A program made the translations under genes and the position numbers. 64,000 nucleotides of DNA from Trematomus loennbergii (Eukaryota; Chordata; Actinopteri; Perciformes; Nototheniidae): assembly GCA_012861695.1 (NCBI GenBank), contig JAAOOA010000006.1, forward strand, positions 31,344,734-31,408,733, read 5' to 3'. This document shows, one piece after another, positions 1 to 10,808 of this stretch. The notes below the pieces were generated by a model. It saw nothing but the letters and a program-made list of their open reading frames with translations. It was not told where the DNA came from and did no database searches. How positions within the stretch are numbered: position 1 is the first letter of the stretch; each line of letters begins with the position of its first letter.

Positions 1-430
1 AGGAGAGAGAGAGGCGATCAAGAGGAGAGAGAGAGGGCGATCAAGAGAAGAGAGAGAGAGGGCGATCAAGAGGAGAGAGAGAGGGCGATCAAGAGAAGAG
101 AGAGGGCGATCAAGAGGAGAGAGAGAGGGCGAGCAAGAGAAGAGAGAGAGAAGAGAGAGAGGGCGATCAAGAGAAGAGAGAGAGGGCGATCAAGAGAAGA
201 GAGAGAGGGTGATCAAGAGAAGAGAGATAGGGCGATCAAGAGGAGATAGAGAGGGCGATCAAGAAGAGAGAGGGCGATCAAGAGAAGAGAGGGCGATCAA
301 GAGAAGAGAGAGAGGGCGAGCAAGAGAAGAGAGAGAGAAGAGAGGGGCGATCAAGAGAAGAGAGTGAGGGCGATAGAAGATTGAGAGGGTGATCAAGAGA
401 AGAGAGAGGGCGATCAAGAGAAGAGAGAGA
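1..430. repeat. GGCGATCAAGAG minisatellite, copy 1
   Basis: Degenerate purine-rich tandem array with a unit of about 20-26 bases: a GA run, then GGCGATCAAGAG or GGCGAGCAAGAG. The array begins before the window. Long open frames across it on either strand are low-complexity translations (Arg/Glu/Lys-rich on plus, Ser/Leu-rich on minus) and not genes. The same array recurs at 3568-4110, both times immediately upstream of repeat family A, so it appears to be an internal component of that repeat. Confidence 0.95.
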
Positions 431-579
431 GTAATGTAACCTCCTAATGCAGTGGTTCTCAAACATTTTCTGTCATTCCCCACTTTGAACAGGTGGGCCT
501 TTTCAAGCCCCACCTGTTCCTCATCGCTCCAATAAAATGGTAGGCCAAGCTTAAAATTGTCAAATGTATCGTTCTATAA

Positions 580-870
580 CAGGGGTCTCCAACCTTTTTT
601 AGGATGAGAGCTACTTAAAAAAATAAAACAAGTCGTGAGCTACTTTTACTCCTCTTTTTTTTGTTTTTTGCTGTGTATATATTTAGCACATTTTAACATT
701 ATGATATGCTTACCTTTAACCTTCGTTTGCTTTTCAGTGTTTACTAAAAGAAAATGTATGCAATTAAATTATTTTAACCTGTTTTATTTGGGGGTGGACC
801 TCACCTCCTCTAGGGGGGTCCGGGGGCATGCTCCCCCGGAAGATTTTTTTTAAATGTTGAAGTGAAATGC
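580..870. mobile_element. hAT-type MITE end nested in the hAT element
   Basis: A CAGGGGTCTCCAACC terminus followed by a segment on loss of the 'agctac' type. At 805-850 comes a G-rich/C-rich short inverted stretch around GGGGGCATGCTCCCCC, often seen in fish and invertebrate non-autonomous DNA elements. I could not find the opposite terminus, so the right boundary is approximate and the piece may be truncated. Confidence 0.5.
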
Positions 871-1169
871 ATCAATCTGGAGCACTTTGAGCACAACATG
901 AATTTCTCGATACAGCTCTCAACACTCAGATGAAAGGGAGCTGTATACTTTTCAATAATCCAAACATCTTTAGAATGTGATCACAACCAATAACAAATCA
1001 TTTCAACTTGTTTATTCTTATCTTATGTACCTAGTTAGCATTCTTTCTTTTTATTATGCATATTTTACTAATCACTCCCCTTTTAAACTGTTCTTTTTTT
1101 TTTTACTGTCCTATAGTACACATTGGAATGATTTCTTACTTTTTTTTACAACTAGGCTATATTAAATAG

Positions 1170-1250
1170 ATAAAGGTGTGCTCTCTAGCTCTCTCTCTGT
1201 CTCACTCGCTCTCTCCATCTCTCTCTCTGTCTCGCTCGCTCACAGAGGCT
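1170..1250. repeat. (CT)n-rich simple repeat
   Basis: Interrupted CTCTCTGTCTCGCT runs give short Leu/Ser-rich open frames with no gene support. Part of the interior of the hAT element. Confidence 0.85.
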
Positions 1251-1639
1251 GTGTGCTCCTCCGTGGCGATGACGGCTTGCGTTAAAAAAATAAAAATAAA
1301 CATAGGTCTATTTCTAAAGTGGGGGGACACAAACGGGATTTCGAAAAGTGTCACGGTTAAACTCCTTATGAAGTGGTGAGGTGCCGCTCCACATTGCTTT
1401 TCTTCCCGACTGCAACGATGTTGTGTGATTTTTACACATGTCTGTAAATGATTTTGGTTTCAGATGTGTGTGTGTGAGCAGGCTCGGATTGGCCATCGGG
1501 AGATTCGGGACTTTTCCCGGTGGCCCGCTGCCGTTGGTGGGCTGCTGCCTCTGGCATAGGCGTGGACTTTCACAGCGCCGCTGCGCTGGTACCGCATCCG
1601 CCGCCGCAAACACCCGCCGTTGCGAGGCTCCGGCGCTGT

Positions 1640-1778
1640 GAAAGTCCACCGCCGTTGCGAGTCTCCGGCTGTAACAGTCCACTACCGCCCGCAAGGACCC
1701 AGGTTCGATTCCGGCCTGAGGTCCAAAAAATGTATTTAAAAAGAAAAAAGTTTAAAAAAAAAAAAAAAAAAATCTCCC
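1640..1778 (+). mobile_element. Possible tRNA-derived SINE fragment
   Basis: GGTTCGATTCC at 1702-1712 matches the RNA polymerase III B-box consensus exactly. It is followed 25-60 bases later by an A-rich tail (about 1735-1770) ending in a long A run. No convincing A box is visible at the right distance upstream, so this could be a 5'-truncated SINE or chance. Upstream, 1476-1640 contains GGCTCGGATTGGCCATCGGG, a motif of a common vertebrate interspersed repeat. Confidence 0.4.
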
Positions 1779-1860
1779 GTTCATCGCGTCCATTCGCGAC
1801 CCACCTATCACATCTCTGCGCCCCACCAGTGGGGCGCGCCCCACACTTTGAGAAACACTG

Positions 1861-3470
1861 TCCTAATGTAATGTATTACTCCTATGAAAATGTTCAAAAA
1901 GTGCTCAAACTTCACATGTGTGCTAACAGTCCAGCCGTGAAGACATCTACGGGACAGTTTTGAGATTTCTTCAAATGCCGTTGCCAAGGCAACACAATGC
2001 TCACCATGAAACACGGTTTTCTCATAACTTCAGTGAAAATGATCGAAATGGCCCAAAACTTCACAGGTTTGGTAACGATGCAGCCATCAACACATCTAAG
2101 CGTAGTATGGGGTGTCATCAAATGCCGTTGCCATCGCGACAGATAATTCACCATCAAGTTAGTTCAAAAGTTTGCAGTTCAAATATTCTGCTGCTTTCCC
2201 AAGCCTTTTTACTTTCTTTTCTCATCTTAATACAAATTCATTCACTACTACTTACATCTGATATTTAACTCCTTCAGCCTATTTTCAGCTGCAGAAACCA
2301 TTCAACTATTACATTATTCAGCTATTTCAGGACATCAAGGCTATACATGTTTTTTTAAACCTTTTCTTTTAAATATTAAGCTTTTTCTGCATTTTTGTAG
2401 CTAAAAGCAGCTACCATTCAGCTAATAACATATTCAGCTTTTTCTGCATTTCAGCTAAATTCATTCACAGTTTACAGCATTCGCACGCATTTTCTGCAGG
2501 AAATGCATTTTCTAGTTATTTCAGCCAATACTTTGGCACTCCATAACTTCAGCTTACTTTCAGCTACAGAAACCATTCAAATATTAAACTATTCAGCCTG
2601 TTCAGGAATCGATGGGAAACCTTCAACTTTTAAAAATATTTTATACTTTTGAAATATTCAGCTTTTTAAACTCTTTTTTTAACATTGAAGTCAATGGGAG
2701 ATGCCTTCAAATCCTCTTTTCCTATACTTTGCGCCAAATGCTACTCCTTCCACTACTTTCAGCTAGACACTTCATTCCAACTTTCAAATGATCACAACAC
2801 CTTCAGCTATTCAAACTTGACTTTTATATTGATATCTTTTACACTTCTTGAGATAATTAACTTTGTTTGGAGCTTGGTAAAGAGGCTTTCTTCAGATTTT
2901 AACATTAGTGTGGATGGAGCAGCTCGTAAGTCTAGAGTGCTTTGATCTCAAAACAGAGTGCAGCAGTGCTCCCCCAAAAATGTTTTAAACTTGCCATAAT
3001 TCCCAACCCTACACTCCTCAGACATATTTTTTCATGAAAACGTAGGAAAACCTCTCCTAGGTTGGAAAATTAAAAAAAATTAAGAAGAAATATTAAACAA
3101 AATGCCTCTTGAGGGCATGAAGAGACAAAAAGTCCACCTAGCTCCCAATTGATTCCCATGTTAAATCTTTCCGGAACTTTCTTCAGAACAGAGAGAAGTA
3201 CACTTTAGACAAACTGCTCCCATCTCCACATTTTACACACAAAACCAAAAAAAACAACCTATATCAGTTCATTGGGGTTCCCTGATGCTCACGGTCTGGT
3301 AATTTTTTGATAGGAGCCATGGTTTTTTAACAGGTGGCAAAATTGTCAGATACAAATTTCAATGCATTCTTAATGGGACTCAGTGCTGCAGTGGGTAAAT
3401 TGTCATAAGTCGTCACCATGGTAACCTTTCATCTCTGGGTTTAAACACACAGGTGTTTGTAAACATTCAC
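1861..3470 (+). repeat. Long interspersed repeat A, copy A1
   Basis: Noncoding repeat with characteristic blocks: a 'ttgccatggcaac'-type block at 1975-2000, a second block near 2120, and repeated 'ttcagct' motifs to about 2800. Bases 1861-2516 match 4113-4676, and much of the rest matches the reverse complement of 43057-45003. For example, the 'atgccctcaagaggcattttg' block of A3 (about 44350) corresponds to about 3100 here. The family is not assigned; ends resembling CTAGAGAATGC and a terminal hairpin in copy A3 suggest a DNA element. The right boundary is approximate. Confidence 0.7.
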
Positions 3471-3473
3471 CAC

Positions 3474-3509
3474 TACTCTCTCTCTCACACACACAGACAG
3501 ACAGACAGA

Positions 3510-3555
<46 letters not shown>

Positions 3556-3567
3556 CCCTCTCTCACA
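3474..3567. repeat. (CT)n/(CA)n/(CAGA)n microsatellites
   Basis: Consecutive CT, ACAG and CA dinucleotide runs between repeat A1 and the second minisatellite block. Confidence 0.95.
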
Positions 3568-4110
3568 GACACATCAAGAGAAGAGAGGGCGATCAAGAGA
3601 AGTGAGAGGGCAATCAAGAGAAGAGAGAGAGGGCGATCAAGAGGAGAGAGAGAGGGCGATCAAGAGGAGAGAGAGAGTGGGCGATCAAGAGGAGAGAGAG
3701 AGGGCGATCAAGAGGAGAGAGAGTGGGCGATCAAGAGAAGAGAGAGAGGGCGATCAAGAGGAGAGAGAGGGCGATCAAGAGAAGAGAGAGAGGGCGATCA
3801 AGAGGAGAGAGAGAGGGTGATCAAGAGGAGAGAGAGAGAGGGCGATCAAGAGGAGAGAGAGGAGGGTGATCAAGAGGAGAGAGAGAGGGCGAGCAAGAGA
3901 AGAGAGAGAGAGAAGAGAGAGAGGGCGATCAAGAGAAGAGAGAGAGGGCGATCAAGAGGAGAGAGAGAGGGCGATCAAGAGGAGAGAGAGAGGGCGATCA
4001 AGAGAAGAGAGAGGGCGATCAAGAGAAGAGAGACAGGGCAAGCAAGAGAAGAGAGAGAGAGGGCGATAGAAGATTGAGAGGGTGATCAAGAGAAGAGAGA
4101 GAGTAATGTA
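3568..4110. repeat. GGCGATCAAGAG minisatellite, copy 2
   Basis: Same unit as at 1-430, with around twenty or more degenerate repeats alternating GAGAGA runs with GGCGATCAAGAG(G/A). The open frames that cross it on the plus strand encode only Arg/Glu/Lys/Gln repeats and should not be annotated as proteins. Confidence 0.95.
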
Positions 4111-4112
4111 AC

Positions 4113-4676
4113 CTCCTAATGTAATGTATTACTCCTATGAAAATGTTCAAAAAGTGCTCAAACTTCACGTGTGCTAACAGTCCAGCCGTGAAGACATCTA
4201 CGGTACCGTTTTGAGATTTCTTCAAATGCCGTTGCCATGGCAACACAATGCTCACCATGAAACACGGTTTTCTCATAACTTCAGTGAAAATGATCGAAAT
4301 GGCCCAAAACTTCACAGGTTTGGTAACGATGCAGCCATCAACACATCTAAGCGTATTATGGGGTGTCATCAAATGCCGTTGCCATGGCGACAGATAATTC
4401 ACCATCAAGTTAGTTCAAAAGTTTGCAGTTCAAATATTCTGCTGCTTTTCCAAGCCTTTTTACTTTCTTTTCTCACCATTCAACTATTACATTACATCAA
4501 GGCTATACATGTTTTTTTAAACCTTTCTTTTAAATATTAAGCTTTTCTGCATTGTTGTAGCTAAAAGCAGCTACCATTCAGCTAATAACATATTCAGCTT
4601 TTTCTGCATTTTCAGCTAAATTCATTCACAGTTTACAGCATTCGCACGCATTTTCTGCAGGAAATGCATTTTCTAG
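4113..4676 (+). repeat. Repeat A, copy A2
   Basis: Near-copy of 1861-2516 with small internal deletions. It ends at the same GCATTTTCTAG block as the matching part of A1. It preserves the empty target site (TCCTAATG, 4114-4121) for the hAT element that split the A1 copy. Confidence 0.85.
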
Positions 4677-6660
4677 TTTCACATAAATCATCATAAATAA
4701 TCTGCCTTGATGTTGACCACTCACCAGAAAAGCGTGGGGGGTCAATGGCTCCTTCCCCATCCTTGCCGATTTAACACTAATTTAGATTTTTGACAAACAT
4801 CTGTAAAGTATGACAGCATCTTGCACTAATGCGACTCTATCATCTTTGGTTGTGGTTTTTTTCTCCTTTTACATCAGGCTCACTGCACTTGGGTGTGGGT
4901 GGGGTGTGCTTAGGGCGCCAGCTGCTCCTGGTAAGTATGGTCGTAACCTGCTTCTTGTCTTGCAGTAGGCTGGATCCTGACAGGAGGACGTATTTTGCCA
5001 CGGAGCAACCTCTGAGAAGCTGCAGACTATTTAGATCTGGTTTCTATCAGTTGCAGGCACCTGGCTTTAAACCTGTTTTGTTTTAGCATAATCCTCTCCT
5101 CCTTTCGTAATTTTAACCTTGATTGTGGGCAACATTTGTCACACTAACCAAAAACAAGAAATAAACATAAAACATACAACATCAGCGTAGGTAACCGCAC
5201 CAGATGTCTTCTTTCTGCCATTGTAGATGAAAACCACCAAGGAACATAACATGATGCACATTGACCTGCCGAAACTATATGTCTGTTTTATGCTATATCA
5301 TACTTCCGTGAAGATACATAATCATCTTGTGAGGGAGAGAAACTCCCTCTGGAGGGAAATGTGGGCTTTTAGCCTTTGCAGACCATTTACAAACCTCACT
5401 CACTCACACAAAAAAGCATAATAAGGCCCAGAACATTTTTAACAATGCATTGTTGACGTATTAACAAACAAAACAGAACCCTGCAAGAGAACTGGACTTT
5501 TTAATATTAAAATCACATTTACAATAGAACTGTTATTCCAACATCTATGAGTGAATACAAAGTTTCCCTCTGTTTGTTGTATGTGTGGATACTTATGCTT
5601 ATGTGTGTGTATCTGTCAGTGAAATATATGAAGGGAGATGTAACACTTTCTGATATGCTGGTATCGAACGCAGGTTATCAACAAAAGTGGAGAAAGTAAG
5701 TTCTGCGGCCATGTCTTTGATATATGAGTTTTCTCTAACCCATGCCCTTGATGCCATAAAACCTGCTGCCTCTATCCCAATGAGCATTGATTCAACTAAA
5801 TTATTTATCTCTCCCTCTTTTCCTCTCACACACATGGCTATAAACTAAAAAATATATTCTAAAGGTATGCTTCTTCTACTTAGCAAAGATGAGGCTTTCT
5901 CAGAGGTTCCCTGTAGATAAGAGCTTAGAGGTGCAATGCACTAAGATTTTAAAACAGTCATGACACATGCTGCTATCTTGATTTCCATTCCAGAAAATGT
6001 ATGATAATGCATTTCTAAGCTTCGTACTGTGTACCCTTTGCCCTAAGTACTGAAAAACAGCAAAGGAAACAGAGGCGGCGAACACGATATAAGGAAATGC
6101 TGCTTTAATATTTCCAGACAAGCTTAAACAATTCCTTTTTTCAGTTGAACATCTTCATCTGACAGCGCCAGTATTAGTTTCTGTGACTTCAGAGCTGATT
6201 CTGGTTCAAACAAAGACTTGAAAACCAGAGCGCAAATCCTGACTTTGATGCATTAACCATCAGCACTACATGGGTAATATGGTAACAGCAGATGTTTTAA
6301 CACATGATGGAGCCACAATGGCAGAGAACATAAAGGGGGTTTAGACTTTACAGTGAACAGCTTTGTTCTAGGGAATGAACGTGATCTCTTCTTTTCAGCA
6401 GTTTGGTGTGACATGAGCGCACGCGTAACTTAGGGATTGTACCCAATCAAGATCTACCAAGGCTTGACCGAAAAAGGTTTCCAAAGACGAACCAGTAAAT
6501 TGGCAATACCTAGACAGTGGTTTTATTTTAAACATTTAAATGAATCCGTGGGGGATTGATACACTTGTGCCAATCCTGAATTGGCTATTGGCCAGGACTA
6601 GGCAAAATCGACTTTTTTTTGTCAATGGCATTATAAAGTTCAGTGCTTCTGCGACAGTAT
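4677..6660. other. No feature recognised
   Basis: About 2 kb of AT-rich, apparently low-copy sequence. Short open frames (for example 4829-5086 and 5227-5421) resemble no protein family I know. The GTAAGT...TTGCAG pair at about 4931-4966 is far too close to delimit an intron. Confidence 0.5.
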
Positions 6661-6663
6661 TAA

Positions 6664-6850
6664 GGCCCTGACACACCAGGCCGAAATTGGCCGTCTTCGT
6701 TAGTCGGACGACGAAGCGTGCCCTGTCGCCCAAACTCAATTTGGTGTTTCCCGAACCGTCGGCCGTGACACGCCTTATTTGGCCTTTCATGGCCGACGCA
6801 TGGCCGATTCAACAGGCAGTCGGACAAATAAACCACTCTGATTGGCTGTT
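6664..6850. mobile_element. DNA-element (MITE) terminus
   Basis: GGCCCTGACACACCAGGCC and the following GC-rich block, containing repeated GGCCG motifs, look like the end of a non-autonomous DNA transposon. I found no matching inverted end or target duplication. The superfamily is not assigned. The following 6851-7300 shows nothing recognisable. Confidence 0.4.
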
Positions 6851-7302
6851 CAGCTAGCGAATGAGAAGCGAAACGGAAGTGAGGGACGTAAACAAACGAT
6901 TTAAGAAGGCACAACACAGACGGCTATTCATTTTCATCTCATCGGTTTATTTGTCAGTATAAAGTTGCAGGATTAGTCTCAAGTACCTCAACATTGTCCT
7001 TAAGTACAGTGTCTAAGTAAATGAGATACTGTCTACTGCTGTTCATTTACCTATTGTGAGTCACCTGGGATAAAAGCATCACATGGAAATGTAAATTTAG
7101 CAAGAAGTGGCCATTATTACATTACTACATTGCTGACTCAATAAACTACACACCCGCCAGAACACTGCGATCATCAGATGCAGGTCTATTAACTGTGATT
7201 TTATAGTATGTCTGCACTTTATGTGCTCATTTCATCATTCATGTATTTTATATTCTACTAAAACTGAATCAAACCATAAACAAGGTGGCCTGTTGGGATT
7301 AC

Positions 7303-7340
7303 TATATATATATATATATATAATATATATATATAATATA
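7303..7340. repeat. (TA)n microsatellite
   Basis: Nearly pure TA dinucleotide run with one short interruption. Confidence 0.95.
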
Positions 7341-7419
7341 TCTGCATTATTTTATACCACTTTATGCTTTGCTCTTGCTGCTTGTTTAACACTGATTTTG
7401 TCTTATTTCTTACTGATGT

Positions 7420-7486
7420 AAAGCACTTTGAACTGCAATCCCCTGTATGAAAGGTGCTATACAAATAAACTTATTATTATTATTCA
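7420..7486 (+). mobile_element. LINE/SINE 3' tail
   Basis: The block around AAAGGTGCTATACAAATAAA followed by (TTA)n is the familiar 3' terminus of fish L2-related LINEs and the SINEs that use them. Only the tail is recognisable; the body upstream is too diverged to name. Nothing is recognised from 7487 to 7846. Confidence 0.6.
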
Positions 7487-7846
7487 GATGGATGTTTCTG
7501 CCCCTCTGTTCATTCTCCCATTATCCTCCTCAATCGGCCTAGAAGTATTTTAATGTTGTAGCTGTTACTATAACCAATACTAATGCTAGGGCTGCAACTG
7601 ACAGTTATGTAGGCACATTGTTATTGTTTCTTATCGCTGTGTGATTAAAAGAATAAACACAAATAGCAGGATAGGCAATGCAAAACTTTATTTCGTACCT
7701 TCATACACACATAACACAACATTAGAATGAGCTTTTATCAACGCCTACATGATGATAACCTGTCAACATGACAGGAAAATCCACATGACATTAATACCCA
7801 ATAAGCCAGACACATTCTGGACTACAACTCATTGTATACTCTATAT

Positions 7847-8171
7847 CAGCGGTTTTCAAAGTGTGAGGCGCGCCTCCCCTGGGGGGCGCCAGAGAGCTTC
7901 AGGGGAGGCGCAGCGTGAGACAAAAAATAACGAGAAAAAGATGAGTAAAGTGACAGTTGCCCACTTTTGGCTGTCTGTGGAGACCGAGTTCCCCCACCTC
8001 GCCAAAAAGGCTGTAAAAGTGCTCATTCCCTTCACCTCCACCTACCTGTGTGAGTGCGGGTTTTCCGCATTGACTTTGATCAAAAGCAAGTGCCGGTCAA
8101 GGCTGCAGCCAGAGTATGATCTGTGTTTATTCCTGTGTGCATCAAAGACACAGACTCATTGTTCCCACTAA
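7847..8171 (+). pseudogene. hAT transposase C-terminal fragment
   Basis: A hAT-type terminus CAGCGGTTTTCAAAG starts at 7847 and is followed almost directly by coding sequence for the C-terminal dimerisation region of a hAT transposase (ZBED5/Charlie-like). The recognisable part begins at the Met codon at 7941 and contains the motifs F-W, L-P-F-x-x-T-Y-L-C-E, G-F-S-A-L and K-S-K-x-R-S-R-L, in the order expected for this domain. The frame ends near 8171. The DDE catalytic core is missing, so this is an internally deleted, non-functional copy. No right terminus or target duplication was found. No other domain or gene lies next to it. Confidence 0.75.
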
Positions 8172-8739
8172 AGTAGGGGTGAGTGTAATAAGGAGGCAAA
8201 GTTGACGTTCAGTGTGTTGCCGGGAGCATATAAGGATGTATCCACAATGTTGAAAATGTAAAAAAATATGTGTTGAGAACATGGCGTGCGAAAATATACG
8301 GGTCGTGCTGCAGCTAGATTTGCCTGTCCTCTGTAAGAAGGTGTCGGCGACTGACATGCAAGGAAGAACGGCTGTCCATAGGCTGTTCCAACTTTAACAA
8401 CTTTATTAACTTCCAGGGTAGTGAATTGAACATGCAATTGTAATTGGGTGTGTGGTATATTTTCATGCACGCACACGCATGTTCCACAACACACAAACTG
8501 AACAACACTCAATTGTCCGATCGCAGCCAGTGTCCTTGCGATCTTGTTATAACAACAAGTGCACGTTACTGATGCAATATGGTTGAGACCAGTCGGGCTT
8601 ATTCTAGAGGGGTGCAAGGAATAGTCCAAGTAGTGGGGGAGTTTTATACAATATGTTTAAAACATAAAGATAAAAAGGTTTTAAAAAGTTAATTTTGAAT
8701 GTTTTAAGGAGGTGACGCTACTCAGCCAATCAAATCGGT
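8172..8739. other. No feature recognised
   Basis: An open frame spans much of this on the minus strand (8168-8629, 153 codons) but shows no domain I recognise and no supporting context. I would not call it a gene. Confidence 0.4.
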
Positions 8740-8793
8740 GTAATTTACAGTTTTTTACTATGTAAAATCTGAATTTTCTTTAAAATAAAAAAC
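8740..8793 (-). mobile_element. piggyBac MITE D, left part
   Basis: Matches the internal sequence of MITE A near 49492-49546 and continues after the DIRS insertion at 13403. Only this short left part is present; the MITE's other TTAA end was not found upstream, so it was truncated. The strand given is nominal. Confidence 0.75.
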
Positions 8794-8840
8794 GGGGGGG
8801 TTACGTATTGTAACCCTAGTTATATAAACACAGGCGGAGC

Positions 8841-8997
8841 CCTCTACTGGACTCTATGGGTACTACTCTCTATCATGCTGTGCGTGCTTTCACCTACTGA
8901 ATTTACGTAAACGTAGCCGGCCAATCGGGGCGAGCCTACCTGAATGCGCGCGCAGGCCCACAGTATATAAGGCGGCTCCAGCCGCCGCCCCACTATC
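8841..8997. repeat. DIRS copy 1 inverted terminal repeat, left
   Basis: Inverted match to 13223-13379, nearly identical across about 157 bases. It contains a TATATAAGG block (8963-8971) that could serve as a TATA box reading outward or inward, and a GC-rich short palindrome GGCGGCTCCAGCCGCC just beyond it. Confidence 0.9.
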
Positions 8998-9041
8998 TAT
9001 ACACTCTTCAGCGAGCGGACTAGGAAAGACAGGGCCTCCAG

Positions 9042-9140
9042 GTAGAGGGCTCCGCCTGTGTTTATATAACTAGGGTTACAATACGTAACCCCCCGTTATA
9101 TCTCTCACAGGCTCCGCCCTCTACTGGACTCTATGGGTAC
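9042..9140. repeat. DIRS copy 1 internal complementary region
   Basis: 9042-9094 is the reverse complement of the element's left tip and 9098-9140 that of its right tip. They are joined at GTT (9095-9097). This is the sequence of a circle junction, as expected for the DIRS internal complementary region, which is thought to template end joining during replication. Confidence 0.9.
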
Positions 9141-9636
9141 AGTGGGCGGAGCCCCGATGTATAAACGCCCTGTCGTCCAACAACATCGACCCACCACACC
9201 GTCCCTGACCGGCTTTTGGCTAATATCCACTGCATCCCCACTTCCTCCCATCCGGTTGTAACCGTGGAGAAGTCGGGGCCGCAACTTGGATAAGGCACAC
9301 TCACACACGCTTACCTCGTGTAGAGTGTGCATGGAAAAAAATTGTGCGGAGACTCCGTCTGGAGCCTACCGCGCACCATGTTCCCCAGGTCCCTCAGGAG
9401 CATGGGAAAACATAAGTGCACCACATCCCCCACACTCACACACGCTCCGTGTAGAGTGGGCATGGACAATAGTGAGGAAGGCTCTCCCGCCATGGGCAGG
9501 CGGGGAGAGTCCTCCAGCCCTGTATGGGGCTGATTGTACACCATGTCTCCCGAGTCCCTCAGGAGCATGGGAAAACACAAGTGTTTTATGTCCAGGGGGG
9601 GGGTCAGATACCTGCTGACCCACAGCCACCCCCCTC

Positions 9637-10347
9637 TCACCAGTCATGCGTTGCCTCGGCAAGCACCGACGACGAGAAGGAGCCAGACATGTCCAGGAGA
9701 TAACATTTTATGAAGGGGCCTGGCGTAGACCAAGACGCCGCCGTGCATATATCTTCTACACTCACGCCGCTGAATAAGGCTGTTGACACAGCCACAGCCC
9801 GTGTAGAATGTGCACGGACCCCAGTGGGGAGGGCTCTCCCCGCCCGTCCATAGGCATGTGTAATGCACCTGCATAGCCATCCTGTTAGGCGCTTCTTTGA
9901 GAGGGCTTTTCCAGCCACACCATCCCCAAAGCACACAAACAGTTGTTCAGTGCGCCTAATGGCAGCCGTGCGCTCTACATAGCATGCTAGCGCACGCACT
10001 GGGCAGAGGAGGTGCAATTTAGCCTCCCTGGCCCCAATATGGGGTGGAAGATTAAAGCCACCTAACTGAATAGCCCTTGCTCTGAATGAACTTCTGATAC
10101 TCTTAGGAGTAAAGGAGTGGTTCGGCCTGAGTGTCGCCCCGCTACGGTCACCCCGGATCAAAAGACAACTTGGGTGTACCGACAGAGCGGTCAGCTCGGA
10201 CACTCTTTTAGCCGAAGTCAAGGCAAGTAGCAATGCTGTCTTCCATGACAGTGCTACTAGGGAGGAAAGCTCCAGAGGCTCAAATGGTTCTGTGACCAGA
10301 GCCTCGAGCACCAACGGCAGGTCCCACTGCGGGGCGGAGGCGTGCAC
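9637..10347 (-). pseudogene. DIRS tyrosine recombinase, catalytic domain, copy 1
   Basis: 236-codon frame encoding the catalytic half of a DIRS tyrosine recombinase, the enzyme that integrates the circular DNA intermediate. Visible active-site residues are Arg48 (in AKRVSEL), His180-x-x-Arg183 (HSTR), Trp206 and the nucleophile Tyr216 (in CYLLD). All expected catalytic positions are therefore present and the C terminus looks complete. The N-terminal DNA-binding half lies upstream (10347-10688) in another frame, separated by a one-base frame break near 10347-10355. The domain is thus well preserved but the protein is split. Downstream, 9310-9636 repeats part of this coding sequence in degenerate form. 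Confidence 0.9.
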
Positions 10348-10688
10348 TACGGGCGCTGCCTCCTGACCCCCTGCAAAAACCGCGTCATAAGCGGCTGACT
10401 GAAGGCTGACCTGCCTCCAAATCCCTCATGGCAGGACGAAATGGCTGCTGCATACACCTTAATTGTGGAATGAGCCAGCCCCCTGTCCACCAGTATCTGT
10501 AAGTAGGTAAGAATAGAGCCCAGCGTGCACGACAGAGGCTCTAGACTCCTTCCTTCACACCATCGCCGGAATCCCGCCCACTTTGGCCTGTAACAAGCTG
10601 TGGTGGATTCTGCTCTTGCTGCTTGGATAGTCTGAATAACGTTATCAGACAGCCCCACCTGTCTCAGCCTGTCCCTCTCAGGAGCCAA
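10347..10688 (-). pseudogene. DIRS tyrosine recombinase, N-terminal domain, copy 1
   Basis: 113-codon frame corresponding to the SAM-like, helix-rich N-terminal domain that phage-type and DIRS recombinases use to grip DNA. It is recognisable from S-T-x-x-x-Y-x-x-x-W-x-x-F-x-x-W-C and L-A-x-S-T-I-K-V-Y-x-A-A-I-S. It runs straight into the catalytic domain, but a stop appears at the join because of a one-base frame difference. Copy 2 has a different single-base change at the same place, so the two breaks arose independently. Confidence 0.85.
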
Positions 10689-10808
10689 GCCTGGAGAGGT
10701 TGGCCCAGAGTGGGTAACGCCCCTATTGCACCTGCTTCCTGAGACAGCGCTCCCCAGACCTGAGGAATCGCTCAGGGCTGGCCCACCATCATCTGTGTTA
10801 CCCCCGCG

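Larger units (their letters stand above)
450..1860. mobile_element. Non-autonomous hAT element with 8-bp TSD
   Basis: The left end reads CAGTGGTTCTCAAAC and the right end, reverse complemented, reads CAGTGTTTCTCAAAG, a typical hAT terminal inverted repeat. The element is flanked by a perfect 8-base duplication TCCTAATG (442-449 and 1861-1868). The related repeat at 4113 onward carries TCCTAATG once (4114-4121) with matching sequence on both sides, so it is a paralogous empty site. No transposase is visible inside; the interior holds pieces of other repeats. The superfamily call rests on the TIR and TSD length. Confidence 0.9.

Noticed and set aside
3602..4077. Arg/Glu/Lys-rich open frames that look like charged repeat proteins
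   Set aside because: They are translations of the GGCGATCAAGAG minisatellite in several frames; no start context, domain or conservation.
4931..4966. GTAAGT ... TTGCAG, a possible mini-intron
   Set aside because: Only about 35 bases, too short for a vertebrate intron, and the flanking frame has no recognisable protein.
8168..8629. 153-codon minus-strand open frame
   Set aside because: No domain, repeat context or second copy; composition gives no support for coding.
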